The notes: a model not told the origin generated them from the sequence alone. Counted from the stretch's first letter, positions 1 to 9,278 are shown. The stretch: 13,988 nucleotides of DNA from Oscillospiraceae bacterium (GCA_017408185.1 JAFQVE010000506.1:1-13988); one strand, 5' to 3'. Translations and numbers: made by a program.

Positions 1-123
1 AAGACAAGGCTACAAGGTTATGGTGGTTTAGCAAATTCTTTTCGCATATCTTTTTTCAGTCATCAACCGATGGCTTATTTGCTATGCAGAATTTTATTTT
101 AAATTACTCTCTGCTAAAAGACA

Positions 124-3100
124 TTAGGTTTCAGACTTTACCTCCGTTTGTTTATTTGCAAAGTTGAGTATCCTATTAATCAATACCGCAACTTCTGCTC
201 GGGTTGTGTAATCCTTTGGAGCAAGCATATTGTTTTTTCCGTTAACTAATCCGCTCGCAACCAATGCCTTTACTGCTTCTTTTGCGTAATCAGAAACTTC
301 TGAATAGTCAGAATATGCAATGTCACCACTTTCTAACTCTATTCCCAATTTTAGAAGTGCACGATATACGATTACCATTATATCCTGACGGGTTATTGTA
401 TTTCTCGGTGCGTACTTGTTATCACCAACACCGCCAACAATACCATTATTTCTTGCAATCGCAAGTTCCGTAGCAAAATAGTCATCTGCTGTAACGTCTG
501 CAAAGTTCTCGGTATTATCGGACTCAAGCTCGAATGCACGTACAAGAAGCAGTGCAAAATCCGCACGTGTGATATTACTTTTCGGTGAAAATGTAGAGTC
601 AGATGTACCTTTAATGATGCCTGCATCTGCAAGCTCGTTTATAGCGTCAGACGCCCAGACATGGTTACCAAGGTCGGTGAAGCGAATATCTGATGCATCG
701 TCTCCGGATGGAGTTGGTTCTGTGACCGTATGATCCGGTTTATCGATGGTATTTTCCCCCTCTGCATCTGGTGCAGGTGCGGCACCACCGCCGCCACCAC
801 CTCCGCCGGATGTAGAGGTGTTTTCGGAATCAGTACTACTCTGATTTGCATCCGTAGTTTCCTGTCCCGAGGCCCCTGTTGTTGAACCGTAAACTGTTAT
901 ATTGAAGTGAATTGTATCTTCTCGCCCGTCAGCATCACGAACAGTAACGGCAAAGTGATTTTCGCCTACCTGACTTGCCGTTGGCTTCCACGTCAATAGT
1001 CCGGTATCGGAATTGATACTTGCACCTCTTGGCAGTGTTGTTCCTACATATTCAATACTCATTCCCGGAATCGGACTTCCTGCATTGAGGTTCACAGATA
1101 TCGTACTTCCTGCTGACACAGATAAGTTTTCATTCACTTCTTCTATAGTGGGCGCTTTATCATCAACAAACGACGTTGGTATGCTGAATTTTTGCTGCTC
1201 GCTTATGTTATATACATATCCGACATCAGTGTTCATTATATCCTGATGTCCTTTTATGAGCGACGTCATTCCAATATCAAGACGAACATTTCCGTTTTCA
1301 AGAGGAGTTGCTCCCTTAATAGCGTATACTGCATTCTGAGGTCCTCCGTTATTTATGTAGATATGTCTGCCAACGATATCAGAAAGGTCATTGCAATTTA
1401 CACTGACATCAATGTAATTGTTCGTTGTAAGTGTTCTGTCAAAGCCTTTAACCTCACCCGTATATGCTGCCGGCTTTGTTGTTGATTCACCTATAACATT
1501 ACCGTCATTTATGTATCTGTAAATAACCTTGCCGCTTGCGTTGAGACTATATACACCCACAAAACCTCTGAAATCAAACACTTTATTTCCATTGTCACTC
1601 ACTGTATACGTTATAGAATTATTGGTAGCATAAACAACATAATCCACTCTTCCATTAGTGTGAATAACCTTAACTGCACGAGCAACATCTCCGGCTTTTT
1701 CACTTTCTTCAGTTGTAATGTCTACTGGAACAGTTTCTTTAATATACGGTTCTCCCTTGTAAGGCTCATAAACCGTTGTAAAGAGTGAGTCAAGCTCTTC
1801 GCCCTCTCTTTGTGTGAGCACAAACTCAAGAGTTTCGGGAAGGAATCTGTTCGCACGCTTAACAGGTACGTTTCCGCCGACGACTGCGACCTCATCCGGA
1901 GTGAAGTTATTAAGCTGAGTGAGGCGCAGATGTAAGTTTTTACTGTCTGCAACAGAGTTTCGGTAATCCGTAATTTCAAAATCAACAGTAAAATTAGTTT
2001 CCGGAGAATTATCGCGTCGAACGTTTTTCATCCACGTATATCCGCGCGGATACTTTGTTTCATAAACCCATGTCGGTTGTGTCCACGGATCCTCGCCGTA
2101 TTCGGTATCAACACCTGCATATGTGCCTATGTAGTTTCCGTTTTCATCGACCTGTGCACCTGTTACATAATTGCCATTCTCATCTCGGACTGTCGTAAAA
2201 TCAAGTCCCGATACAGGAACAGCTCTTTCCGACTGCGCATGGAAACTGAACGTATGCTTATCTCCACCCTTAACTCGGAAGAAGTCTACGCCGTAAGAAA
2301 CATCATCGTTGGCCTCTACCATAACAAGAGTTCTTCTGTATTCTTCTGTCTGCGAATATGCATTTGCCGCATCAACATCCATAATCTTGACCCTGCCCGC
2401 ATCATCGAAATGAAGAGGTTTACCGACTATGGTCGCAGACTCTGTCTGGCTCTTATCGTCGACAACAACCGTATTGTGGGAAATCGTTGCAGCTACCCAC
2501 TGAAGTCTGTTGGGATCCGCTCCGGTATTTGGCGGATATGCCATTTCAGGTGCAAGGTTTAGTCCGAATGCCTGAACTCCGAGATTAAGCGTGTCCGGAT
2601 GACCGTGTCCTCCGTTGATTCCGTAATAAATCCAAAAGTCCTGCTGATTATTTTTTGCTGTAGACGAGCTTGCCGAAGTGTAATTCTTCCCATCGCGAAG
2701 AATTGAGAAACCGTAACCTGTCATCATTTCGCTTATAGGCTCGGGATTTTCATCAATAAGAGCAAGAATATCATCTTCCATCTGCTCGGGATTTTCATCA
2801 AATATTCCGTAGTTCAGGCCTTCTGCCGTAAATCCGTTTAATGTATAAATATACTGAGCAATCCGCTTTGCCATCTTAGGGTCATCTTTAAACTGTTTAA
2901 AATGCGGAGCATAGACATCAATTCCCAAGACAAATTCAGTATCTGCAACTGAACCCGAATCGCCAATCTGAACGTGATGAGAATTCACACTGACAATAGG
3001 CAAAAATGCCATAAACATCTGACGAAACTTTGCATTGTTGTAGAGATTATATTCATCCTTATAGTTGGCCAGATATTCCGCAACCTTTGAAAGCCCGCTT

Positions 3101-6100
3101 ATTTGTGTTCTGTTATAGTTAGGACCGGCTTCATGTCCCATACCGTCACGGTCGATAACATCTATAAGCTGTGTTGCAATATTGCCGCCGTTTATGGAAT
3201 TGTTGGCTCCTTTAATTCCTGTCTGATATGTCCACTTTACTATTTCTTCAGTATCCGGCTCCTTGTCAAGGACTATTGCTGCAGCGGCAAGAATTTGCTG
3301 AACCTGACCGAAGTTTCCGTCCAGAGTTCCTTCCTTTACACTCTCAAACGACTCATAAAGAATACCGTTTTCCCAGTTCTCCCAAATTTTTTGTGAGCTT
3401 GTTTTATCGTTTTCAAGATTATACTTCTTTGCCTTTTCTGAGAGGAAATTTATTACCGTAGTGTCTGTAATCATTGGATAGAATGCATCTGCGTGAAGAA
3501 CATTGTTCCATGCAAATCCACAGTCATTTATCATTCCCTGAATCTTTCCGTAAATCGTACCGCCGTCAGTATTAAAGAACACACGCTCTCCATTGACATT
3601 GAAGTTTTTGAAATCATAGCTCGGCCAGACATCTGCCATTCTGTCGAGGAGAATAGCTCCGGCTCTGCCGTATTTCACATCTCCGGTGTAGACATACGCA
3701 TTTGCAATATCATTCATGTATCCTATTACATCTGCCATAAATTCATAGTGATAAAGTGCAATCCAACAATGACGTTCAATCGCATCTCCATACTTATAAG
3801 GATTGCCGTTCTCGTCCTTGGGGATATAACCCCAGCCGTCATCAACTCCCCAAGTTTCTACCGATTCCCCGGGGCGCAGTCCACGACCGACATTTATCGT
3901 TTTGCTCTCTGCAACTTCGGGATAAAGGTCATTATGCAATGCATCCTTTTCTCCTCGCTCCACAGCTTTAGCGTTTTCTTCGATAGCAAGGTCCCGATTG
4001 TAGTATCCGTGCTCATCGGTTCCACGCTCACGAAGCAGCTCAAAGTCATTTGACGGGAAAATACGCTTACAGTCTGGGCACTGAACCTTCCACGGTCGTG
4101 TTATGCCGTTTATTACCCAACCGCCGACACCGCTTGCACCATACTTTCCGACTATGTTTTCTCCGCAATAGCGGCACATATTATACTCCGGATCTCCCGG
4201 AGCGCCAACCTGACGTGAACGAGGAATTCCTTCTCCCGGAATGAGTTCATAAAGAAGCTCATAGTTATCAACAACACGCTGCGCCGTTTCTTTTGCAGTC
4301 TTTACAGTGTCTTTTGCCCACGAATACTTCTGCGCGTTCGCCTCTGCCGCTTGGCGTTTTTCTGTCGTGTAATATGTGGATGCTTTCTTTCCTTCATGTA
4401 CCGACGTTCTTATCACGGCAGTATCGGAAATTGTCTCTCCACGGAAATCACCTGTTGCTGTCACCTCTGTTTCGCCTTCCGAGAGTGCAGTTACCATTCC
4501 GTCTGCATCAAAAGATACAATCCCCGGATTTGAGTATGTATAGCTTATGCTATTCGGTGCAACCTTCAGCTCATTACCACTGTTCATCACAGCAAAGAAA
4601 GCGGTCTTAGCTTTTCCTCCGACATAAATATCTGTCGGCGATTTAAGTTTAGCCCCGGCTACTCCTGTATTATCGACAGCCTGAATCTTTATACTTGCAG
4701 AATAGCTTCCTGTGCCATCGGATGCGCTTGCTGTAATAGTTACCGTTCCATCTCCGATTGCCGTGATTTTTCCATCACTATCCACAGTGGCAATACTGCT
4801 GTCAGATGAGGTGAAAATAACCTCACAGTCTTCTGCACCCAACACCGTTCCGTCAAGCTTTTTCGCCGTAAAAACAGTCTCGGCTTCTTGTTTATAGTTC
4901 AACTTTGCCTGTCTGGAATCCGCAAGACGGAAACTTACTGATTTCAGGGTATTTTTGCCATCAAGAATAAGCCTTCTCGGAGCCATCGTTCCTCCCGCTT
5001 TTGCTTTAAATGCAATTACATATTCGCCGGCTTTCTCGAATTCAATGTGCGAAAGATCTTTCTCCTTTATGGTTAAGCCCGAAGCAGAGCTGTCACGGAA
5101 AGAAACTTCTCCCACCAAATTTATGGGGGTCATAGAGGCTGATGCCTCCGCTTGAGTTCCTTTCGGGAAAACATAAATTTCAGAATCTCCGTAACCGCTG
5201 TTATATACTACATATTCAAGCTTTGCTGCGTATTTTCCTGCCTTTGGTACGTTTATTGTAAGTGCCATCCATTTGTCTTTTGTCACATACAAAGCAAGTC
5301 TTCCGTCCGCACCTGCGTAAATATATGTAAGAGCGTGAAGCGGTCCCGGCACATAGTTATCGCCTGCACCAAACCATTCCCAATTGCCCTCACCCTTTGA
5401 GCTTGTATATTCATAAGTAATATTTCGGATATCCTGATCTCTTTCTGCATCGTCATTCGGGTTTTTATCTAACCCCCACTCCGAACTTATATTTACAAAG
5501 TCATATTCTACTACCATTTCAGCAGGCGCCATAGGTGCCTTAGGCTCAGTCTCTACGGAATAAACCTCCGAAACAGTATAGCTCCAGTCATCAAATGCAA
5601 CCGTTGCAGAAATTATTGTTTCACCGATTTTATGCTCTGTAATATCGCCCATTGCTTCATCAATTGATGCGACCAACGGTTCAGAGCTTTCAAATCTTAC
5701 TGACGCACCGAAAGGTTCTTCCTCACTGCCGTCAGAATTTACTATAACAACCTCCGCACCGCCGGCGCGCCACTTCAAATCTGACGCCATCATCACGGCT
5801 TCATCTCCGCCGGAAAGTGTGATCTTTCCGGGATACATTGCTCCACCGCTTAAGCTTTTATACGCAACAATGTATCTTCCGGGAGTCTCGAAATACCAAT
5901 CACCAAGCTCTTTGTTTGCCCGGACAAGGCTTGAGCTTTGCGCTGAATTCATAAATGAAAGTTCCGTTGTAAGTGCATTCTCAACAGAAAGCTGGTCTGA
6001 AATATCCCCGTCTGCATAAGGCAATATCCATACGCCTGTCTGCGTTGCACCGCTTGATTGTGCACTGCCGTATTCGAGATTAACCATATACTTTCCTGCT

Positions 6101-8100
6101 TTGGGTACATTTATCTCAATAGCGGCCCAATCGCCTTTTCCCGCAGGGATTTGAATTCCGTAATTTGAATTGAAATCAGCGCGACTTCCACCGCTCTGGT
6201 CAACACTTGAAGAATGCCACTGCCAGAAGTTTCTTGTTTTCTCATACGTTATCGTACTTGCCCAGTCTACGCCGCGTTGAAAATCATAACCGGGTCCCGA
6301 GTACATTCCGTATACTGCATTTATTCCGGAATACGGAAGTGATGAAATTATAGACGTAACCGTATATGGCAGAGAAGCAGAAGTCTCCCACGCATCAGTA
6401 TTCACTGTTACTCGGATTTCTGTTTCGCCAATATTTTTTGCTGTTATCACACCACTATTCTCGTCAATTTCAGCAACATCGGTGTTTGTGCTTGAATATT
6501 TTATTTCAGCACCCGATATGTCAGTTTCTGTGCCATCCGACATTACGACCACAGTTTTTACCGTATTTCTGTCTGCCCATTGAATTTTCGTATGTACCGG
6601 AAGAAGTTCCTCTCCGCCATCAAAAATAATATTACCCGGAAACATTGAGCAGTCATCAGAACCGGCACCGCCGCCTTCCAAGGCCTTATAAACAACAAGA
6701 TACTTTCCCGCACTTTCAAAGTTATAGCCTCCGGCATCGCTTGACGAAAGTATCTTATCAAGTGTCTGTGAAGGATTATAGAACGAAAGTTCTGTCGTTG
6801 TTGCACGGTCTTCTGTCAAAGCCTCTGCAATATTCTGCGTGTCATACGGCAAAATATACATTCCTGCACGCTTTGCACCTGTAGTTTTGGAACTTCCGTG
6901 TTCGAGAGTTATATCATACTTTCCGGCCTTCGGAACATTTATTTCAAGCGCAATCCACTCGTTCTGCTTTGACGGAACATTGATTCCGTATGCTGCATCA
7001 AAGCTTGCGTTCAGTTCTGTTCCGGAAGAATGCCACTGCCAAAAGTTGTTTGTATTTTCATATTTTACTGCATCAGGCGCAATATCGCTTTCTGCAAAAT
7101 TATATCCGACACCGGAATTTATTCTGTATGTTGATAAAATTCCTGACGGCTCTCCGACTGCACGAACTTTATACTCTGCAGAAACGGTGACCTCTCTGCC
7201 ATTGAGAGTAGTTTTGGCTGTTATTACCGTAGTTCCGATAGTTTTTTCCGTTATAACGCCACTATCCTTATCAATCTCCGCAACAGAGATATCGGAGCTT
7301 GAATACTCAACTACAGCACCTTCAAAGCCCTGCTCGGTGCCATCCGACATAATTGCAAGAAGGCTTGCCTTGCGTCTTTCGGGAAAGCCAAGCTTAATCG
7401 ACATCTGCACAGCTTCACCCGTTCCGCTTGTGAGAGCAAAGCTTCCAACATAGCCATATCCTCCGCCTACCCAAAACGCAAATGTATAATAGCCTGCTTC
7501 AGGAATATTTATTCCGTTTATAACACTCGGTGATGTTGTGATGTTGAAAACATTGCTTGCATCACTTCCTTTACAGCTGTATGTTCCCACTTTATTCGCT
7601 GCATCATTGACAAAGCTTAACGACGTTGCGTCTTTTTTCATATATACTGCAACATCATCTCTTCCCCATCTGTTTTTTGCGCAGTACATCTGCATATCAT
7701 ATGTACCCGCTTTCGGAACATAAACCTCAAATGCAACATATGCACGGTCAATCATAATTGTTCCGCCGCCATTCCCGCTTCTGAACACACAATAATTACC
7801 ATTTGATGTCTCATAGCCATCAAGTTCTTTTGATTTATAATTTTCCGCAAGAACTCCATTGCTTTCAGTTGTCACATTCTCATAAAACTTATAAAAACCG
7901 TTTGTATGCTCATAGTCAATCAAAGCAAGCGACTTCCCCGAGCCGTTAGTAAGCCCGAGCTCTTCCATATCTCCGGAAATGTCATAAAATATGCGTACAT
8001 TTGCCTCATCCTGATTGCTTGCGAAAGCGGATATGCCGATTGTAGGAAGCATCCCGATAATCATTACTACCGCAAGCAACAACGCCATTAATCTTCTCAT
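124..8100 (-). CDS. Giant SLH-anchored heparinase II/III-like polysaccharide lyase with tandem binding-type modules
   Basis: This 2658-residue protein starts at an ATG preceded by AGGAGG with an 8-base gap. Residues 1-28 form a signal peptide ending AFAS. Residues about 30-1141 hold four tandem units of roughly 270 residues, each a beta-rich module followed by a Big_2-like Ig domain (about 232-316, 497-581, 769-847, 1051-1141). A fifth Ig-like domain spans about 1142-1232. The lyase region runs from about 1233 to 2310. It has two CxxC pairs (C1309/C1312, C1341/C1344) followed by an FPSNDF motif, a probable catalytic Tyr1662 in a GPNYNRTQ context, the GGHGHPD motif (H1832, H1834) and SHNTVVVDD (H1875), all typical of the heparinase II/III fold. 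A He_PIG/cadherin-like Ig domain (about 2320-2404), a Gly8 hinge near 2430 and three SLH repeats (about 2470-2523, 2531-2585, 2593-2645, with ITRAD, ITRQD and TTRAE motifs) finish it. It probably acts on the cell surface, cleaving a uronate-containing polysaccharide by beta-elimination. The substrate and PL family number cannot be fixed here. The length is far above that of a usual single-domain lyase. Confidence 0.9.
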   Translation of the reverse strand: MRRLMALLLAVVMIIGMLPTIGISAFASNQDEANVRIFYDISGDMEELGLTNGSGKSLALIDYEHTNGFYKFYENVTTESNGVLAENYKSKELDGYETSNGNYCVFRSGNGGGTIMIDRAYVAFEVYVPKAGTYDMQMYCAKNRWGRDDVAVYMKKDATSLSFVNDAANKVGTYSCKGSDASNVFNITTSPSVINGINIPEAGYYTFAFWVGGGYGYVGSFALTSGTGEAVQMSIKLGFPERRKASLLAIMSDGTEQGFEGAVVEYSSSDISVAEIDKDSGVITEKTIGTTVITAKTTLNGREVTVSAEYKVRAVGEPSGILSTYRINSGVGYNFAESDIAPDAVKYENTNNFWQWHSSGTELNASFDAAYGINVPSKQNEWIALEINVPKAGKYDITLEHGSSKTTGAKRAGMYILPYDTQNIAEALTEDRATTTELSFYNPSQTLDKILSSSDAGGYNFESAGKYLVVYKALEGGGAGSDDCSMFPGNIIFDGGEELLPVHTKIQWADRNTVKTVVVMSDGTETDISGAEIKYSSTNTDVAEIDENSGVITAKNIGETEIRVTVNTDAWETSASLPYTVTSIISSLPYSGINAVYGMYSGPGYDFQRGVDWASTITYEKTRNFWQWHSSSVDQSGGSRADFNSNYGIQIPAGKGDWAAIEINVPKAGKYMVNLEYGSAQSSGATQTGVWILPYADGDISDQLSVENALTTELSFMNSAQSSSLVRANKELGDWYFETPGRYIVAYKSLSGGAMYPGKITLSGGDEAVMMASDLKWRAGGAEVVIVNSDGSEEEPFGASVRFESSEPLVASIDEAMGDITEHKIGETIISATVAFDDWSYTVSEVYSVETEPKAPMAPAEMVVEYDFVNISSEWGLDKNPNDDAERDQDIRNITYEYTSSKGEGNWEWFGAGDNYVPGPLHALTYIYAGADGRLALYVTKDKWMALTINVPKAGKYAAKLEYVVYNSGYGDSEIYVFPKGTQAEASASMTPINLVGEVSFRDSSASGLTIKEKDLSHIEFEKAGEYVIAFKAKAGGTMAPRRLILDGKNTLKSVSFRLADSRQAKLNYKQEAETVFTAKKLDGTVLGAEDCEVIFTSSDSSIATVDSDGKITAIGDGTVTITASASDGTGSYSASIKIQAVDNTGVAGAKLKSPTDIYVGGKAKTAFFAVMNSGNELKVAPNSISYTYSNPGIVSFDADGMVTALSEGETEVTATGDFRGETISDTAVIRTSVHEGKKASTYYTTEKRQAAEANAQKYSWAKDTVKTAKETAQRVVDNYELLYELIPGEGIPRSRQVGAPGDPEYNMCRYCGENIVGKYGASGVGGWVINGITRPWKVQCPDCKRIFPSNDFELLRERGTDEHGYYNRDLAIEENAKAVERGEKDALHNDLYPEVAESKTINVGRGLRPGESVETWGVDDGWGYIPKDENGNPYKYGDAIERHCWIALYHYEFMADVIGYMNDIANAYVYTGDVKYGRAGAILLDRMADVWPSYDFKNFNVNGERVFFNTDGGTIYGKIQGMINDCGFAWNNVLHADAFYPMITDTTVINFLSEKAKKYNLENDKTSSQKIWENWENGILYESFESVKEGTLDGNFGQVQQILAAAAIVLDKEPDTEEIVKWTYQTGIKGANNSINGGNIATQLIDVIDRDGMGHEAGPNYNRTQISGLSKVAEYLANYKDEYNLYNNAKFRQMFMAFLPIVSVNSHHVQIGDSGSVADTEFVLGIDVYAPHFKQFKDDPKMAKRIAQYIYTLNGFTAEGLNYGIFDENPEQMEDDILALIDENPEPISEMMTGYGFSILRDGKNYTSASSSTAKNNQQDFWIYYGINGGHGHPDTLNLGVQAFGLNLAPEMAYPPNTGADPNRLQWVAATISHNTVVVDDKSQTESATIVGKPLHFDDAGRVKIMDVDAANAYSQTEEYRRTLVMVEANDDVSYGVDFFRVKGGDKHTFSFHAQSERAVPVSGLDFTTVRDENGNYVTGAQVDENGNYIGTYAGVDTEYGEDPWTQPTWVYETKYPRGYTWMKNVRRDNSPETNFTVDFEITDYRNSVADSKNLHLRLTQLNNFTPDEVAVVGGNVPVKRANRFLPETLEFVLTQREGEELDSLFTTVYEPYKGEPYIKETVPVDITTEESEKAGDVARAVKVIHTNGRVDYVVYATNNSITYTVSDNGNKVFDFRGFVGVYSLNASGKVIYRYINDGNVIGESTTKPAAYTGEVKGFDRTLTTNNYIDVSVNCNDLSDIVGRHIYINNGGPQNAVYAIKGATPLENGNVRLDIGMTSLIKGHQDIMNTDVGYVYNISEQQKFSIPTSFVDDKAPTIEEVNENLSVSAGSTISVNLNAGSPIPGMSIEYVGTTLPRGASINSDTGLLTWKPTASQVGENHFAVTVRDADGREDTIHFNITVYGSTTGASGQETTDANQSSTDSENTSTSGGGGGGGGAAPAPDAEGENTIDKPDHTVTEPTPSGDDASDIRFTDLGNHVWASDAINELADAGIIKGTSDSTFSPKSNITRADFALLLVRAFELESDNTENFADVTADDYFATELAIARNNGIVGGVGDNKYAPRNTITRQDIMVIVYRALLKLGIELESGDIAYSDYSEVSDYAKEAVKALVASGLVNGKNNMLAPKDYTTRAEVAVLINRILNFANKQTEVKSET
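4676..8001 (-). repeat. Four tandem ~270-residue units (module + Big_2 Ig domain) within the lyase gene
   Basis: The units start near residues 34, 321, 591 and 861 of the lyase, so the period is about 810 bases. Each carries, in order, a Y-E-x-T motif leading to an aromatic pair (YEHTNGFYKFY, YENTNNFWQWHSS, YEKTRNFWQWHSS, and YEYT then NWEWF), a VPKAG(K/T)Y strand motif, a (F/I)(E/P)xxGxY motif near the end of the module (FESAGKY, FETPGRY, FEKAGEY, IPEAGYY), and an Ig domain with a VAEIDxxSGVIT-type core. Units 2 and 3 are the most alike. Unit 1 instead closely matches the N-terminus of the 886-residue protein. The repeats are diverged at DNA level, so they are old duplications. I read them as carbohydrate-binding-like beta-sandwiches, which is inference. 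Confidence 0.8.
7407..8001 (-). repeat. Paralogous N-terminal module, copy A (in the lyase gene)
   Basis: This segment encodes lyase residues about 34-232 and is the counterpart of 13201-13771. Over the 50-residue stretch from GNGGGTI to YMKKDA, 44 residues are identical in the two proteins. At DNA level the longest identical run I see is 23 bases (7682-7704 against 13481-13503), with many differences at third codon positions around it. The module contains the YVPKAGTYDMQMYCAKN core and ends with a GYGYVGSFALTSGTG motif. Confidence 0.85.
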
Positions 8101-8142
8101 AAGTAAAACCTCCTTGCACTTTTACACTTAACTCTTGCTAAT

Positions 8143-8148
8143 ATTATA
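8143..8148 (-). promoter_or_regulatory. Candidate -10 box of the lyase gene, lacking a recognisable -35
   Basis: On the minus strand this reads TATAAT, a perfect -10 hexamer, 42 bases before the lyase ATG. It would give a start of transcription near 8136 and a leader of about 36 bases that contains the AGGAGG site (8109-8114). At 16 to 18 bases upstream there is no sequence close to TTGACA. A good -10 with a poor -35 is the usual form of an activator-dependent promoter, which fits the divergent AraC-type gene next door. No experiment supports it here. Confidence 0.45.
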
Positions 8149-8178
8149 TAACGCACTCATGCTATTTTCATAAAAATC

Positions 8179-8192
8179 GTACATATCAGTAC
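8179..8192. promoter_or_regulatory. Possible regulator-binding site: two GTAC tetramers one helical turn apart
   Basis: GTAC occurs at 8179-8182 and again at 8189-8192, exactly 10 bases apart. If the lyase transcript starts near 8136, these sites lie at about -43 to -56, where AraC-type activators commonly bind to replace a missing -35 contact. A third GTAC at 8226-8229 forms an inverted pair AGTACC/GGTACT with the second and sits in the spacer of the regulator's own promoter, which could allow autoregulation. Short tetramers recur by chance, so this is a weak call. Confidence 0.25.
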
Positions 8193-8205
8193 CACCAATT
8201 TCCGG

Positions 8206-8235
8206 TTGACAATTTATACCTTTAGGTACTATACT
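8206..8235 (+). promoter_or_regulatory. Sigma-A type promoter of the AraC-family regulator
   Basis: A perfect TTGACA at 8206-8211 is followed after 18 bases by TATACT at 8230-8235. Transcription would start near 8242, leaving a leader of about 15 bases with a GAGGTG ribosome binding site at 8246-8251 before the ATG at 8257. The TTG of the -35 box opens the reading frame at 8206, but a start there would lie upstream of the predicted transcript and is unlikely. Confidence 0.7.
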
Positions 8236-8256
8236 ATAAATATGCGAGGTGTTTTT

Positions 8257-9231
8257 ATGACTTCTTTTGACACTCCCAAAAAAGACAGAATGATACAATT
8301 TTCATTCGTCACACAGTTGAAATTCCCATATCCTTTTATTGTGCGGAGTATAGAATATACTGCTCCGTTTTTGCAGAATGTTCATTATCACGATTTCCCG
8401 CAAGTTTGGTACTGTAAAAAGGGAAAATATATACATCAAACGGAAACAAGCTCTTACATTTGCACTCCCGGGACTATGATTATTATTTCTCCCGGAAAGT
8501 ACCACAGCTACGAAATTCCGTCTGATCAAAAGGTTGAGCTTATATGTATAGATATTGCTCACGATGCATTTATAAATTTCTGCAACGGGAAATTTACAAA
8601 CGTAATTGCACATACCGCACTTCCCGGATTGGCGAAAGACACATTTAACTTCAATGATTTTGTGCATCTCAGTAAAGCTTCCAAAGTACTTGCAGAAAAC
8701 ATACTTTCAAAACTCATTTCTTCACAGCCTCATCAAAAGAAAGAAGAACCGGTTAATGTTATAAAAATGCTTGATGCCATTTTTTCCCTGCCTGAGTTCA
8801 AGCTTAGCGCAGATCAAAAACAAGCAGCTGAAAGTATTATAAATTCGAAGCTGCTTCCGATAATTAAATCCATCTCATACATGAATTTAAACTATCCAAA
8901 GAAAAACATATCAGACAAGCTTGCAACGGTTTCATCGTTGTGCAGAACCAATTTTTTTAAATATTTCCGAGAATATCTCGGTATAACTTATTCAACCTAT
9001 CTCATAATGCTCAGAGTAAACCGTGCGGCATATTCACTTGTCTATACCGACTATTCTATCTCTTATATATCGGACATGTGTGGCTTTGCATCCTGCTCAC
9101 ATATGGGCATATATTATAAAAAATATAAAGGAATTCTTCCAAAAGAAGACCGACAAAGAGGTAAAACAACGAGAAAAACGCAACCATACATACACGTTTC
9201 GCATTTTTCTTACGACGAACCAGATAAATAA
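8257..9231 (+). CDS. AraC-family transcriptional regulator with cupin-like sensor domain
   Basis: This is a 324-residue cytoplasmic DNA-binding protein. The N-terminal part holds a cupin-like arm with a YHDFPQVWYCKKGK segment near residues 42-55 and a CTPGTMIIISPGKYHSYEI segment near 70-88, the usual pattern of AraC sensor domains that bind small ligands such as sugars. The C-terminal part (about 210-300) is a double helix-turn-helix: LATVSSLCRTNFFKYF, then YLIMLRVNRAAYSL, then ISDMCGFASCSHM and a YKKYKGILPKEDR end. The ATG at 8257 is chosen because it has GAGGTG at 8246-8251 and lies downstream of the promoter at 8206-8235. The gene is divergent from the lyase with a 156-base shared region, so it likely controls the lyase and perhaps the other genes of the locus. 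Its ligand is unknown. A basic tail of about 25 residues follows the domain. Confidence 0.9.
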   Translation: MTSFDTPKKDRMIQFSFVTQLKFPYPFIVRSIEYTAPFLQNVHYHDFPQVWYCKKGKYIHQTETSSYICTPGTMIIISPGKYHSYEIPSDQKVELICIDIAHDAFINFCNGKFTNVIAHTALPGLAKDTFNFNDFVHLSKASKVLAENILSKLISSQPHQKKEEPVNVIKMLDAIFSLPEFKLSADQKQAAESIINSKLLPIIKSISYMNLNYPKKNISDKLATVSSLCRTNFFKYFREYLGITYSTYLIMLRVNRAAYSLVYTDYSISYISDMCGFASCSHMGIYYKKYKGILPKEDRQRGKTTRKTQPYIHVSHFSYDEPDK

Positions 9232-9236
9232 CGCAA

Positions 9237-9270
9237 AGAGTTGCAGTGCAAATTTTCGCACTGCAATTCT
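9237..9270. terminator. Bidirectional intrinsic terminator between the convergent regulator and GH20 genes
   Basis: A perfect 9-bp inverted repeat, TTGCAGTGC (9241-9249) and GCACTGCAA (9258-9266), with an 8-base loop, extends outward to about 13 pairs with AGAG/TTCT (one G-U pair). On the plus strand it begins 5 bases after the regulator stop codon and runs into TTCTTTTCC. On the minus strand it begins 8 bases after the GH20 stop and runs into CTCTTT. It can therefore end transcription from both sides. Confidence 0.8.
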
Positions 9271-9278
9271 TTTCCTTC

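Noticed and set aside
83..116. Inverted repeat downstream of the lyase gene as a terminator
   Set aside because: The arms (GCAGA/TCTGC with a bulge) are short and the loop is long, with no T-tract on the minus strand. I see no clear terminator in 1-123 and no gene there.
786..812. Triplet-rich run encoding Gly8 as a slippage-prone phase-variation tract
   Set aside because: The glycine codons are mixed (GGA, GGT, GGC), so there is no pure repeat. It is better read as a flexible hinge before the SLH repeats.
6839..7453. Open frames of about 190-200 codons on the plus strand inside the minus-strand genes (also 3493-4053 and 9795-10400)
   Set aside because: They lie opposite well-supported coding sequence, show no domain motifs and have no convincing ribosome binding sites.
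8206..8256. Longer version of the AraC-type gene starting at TTG 8206
   Set aside because: The TTG is part of a TTGACA -35 box, the matching -10 lies inside the extension, and there is no ribosome binding site before it. ATG 8257 has a good site.
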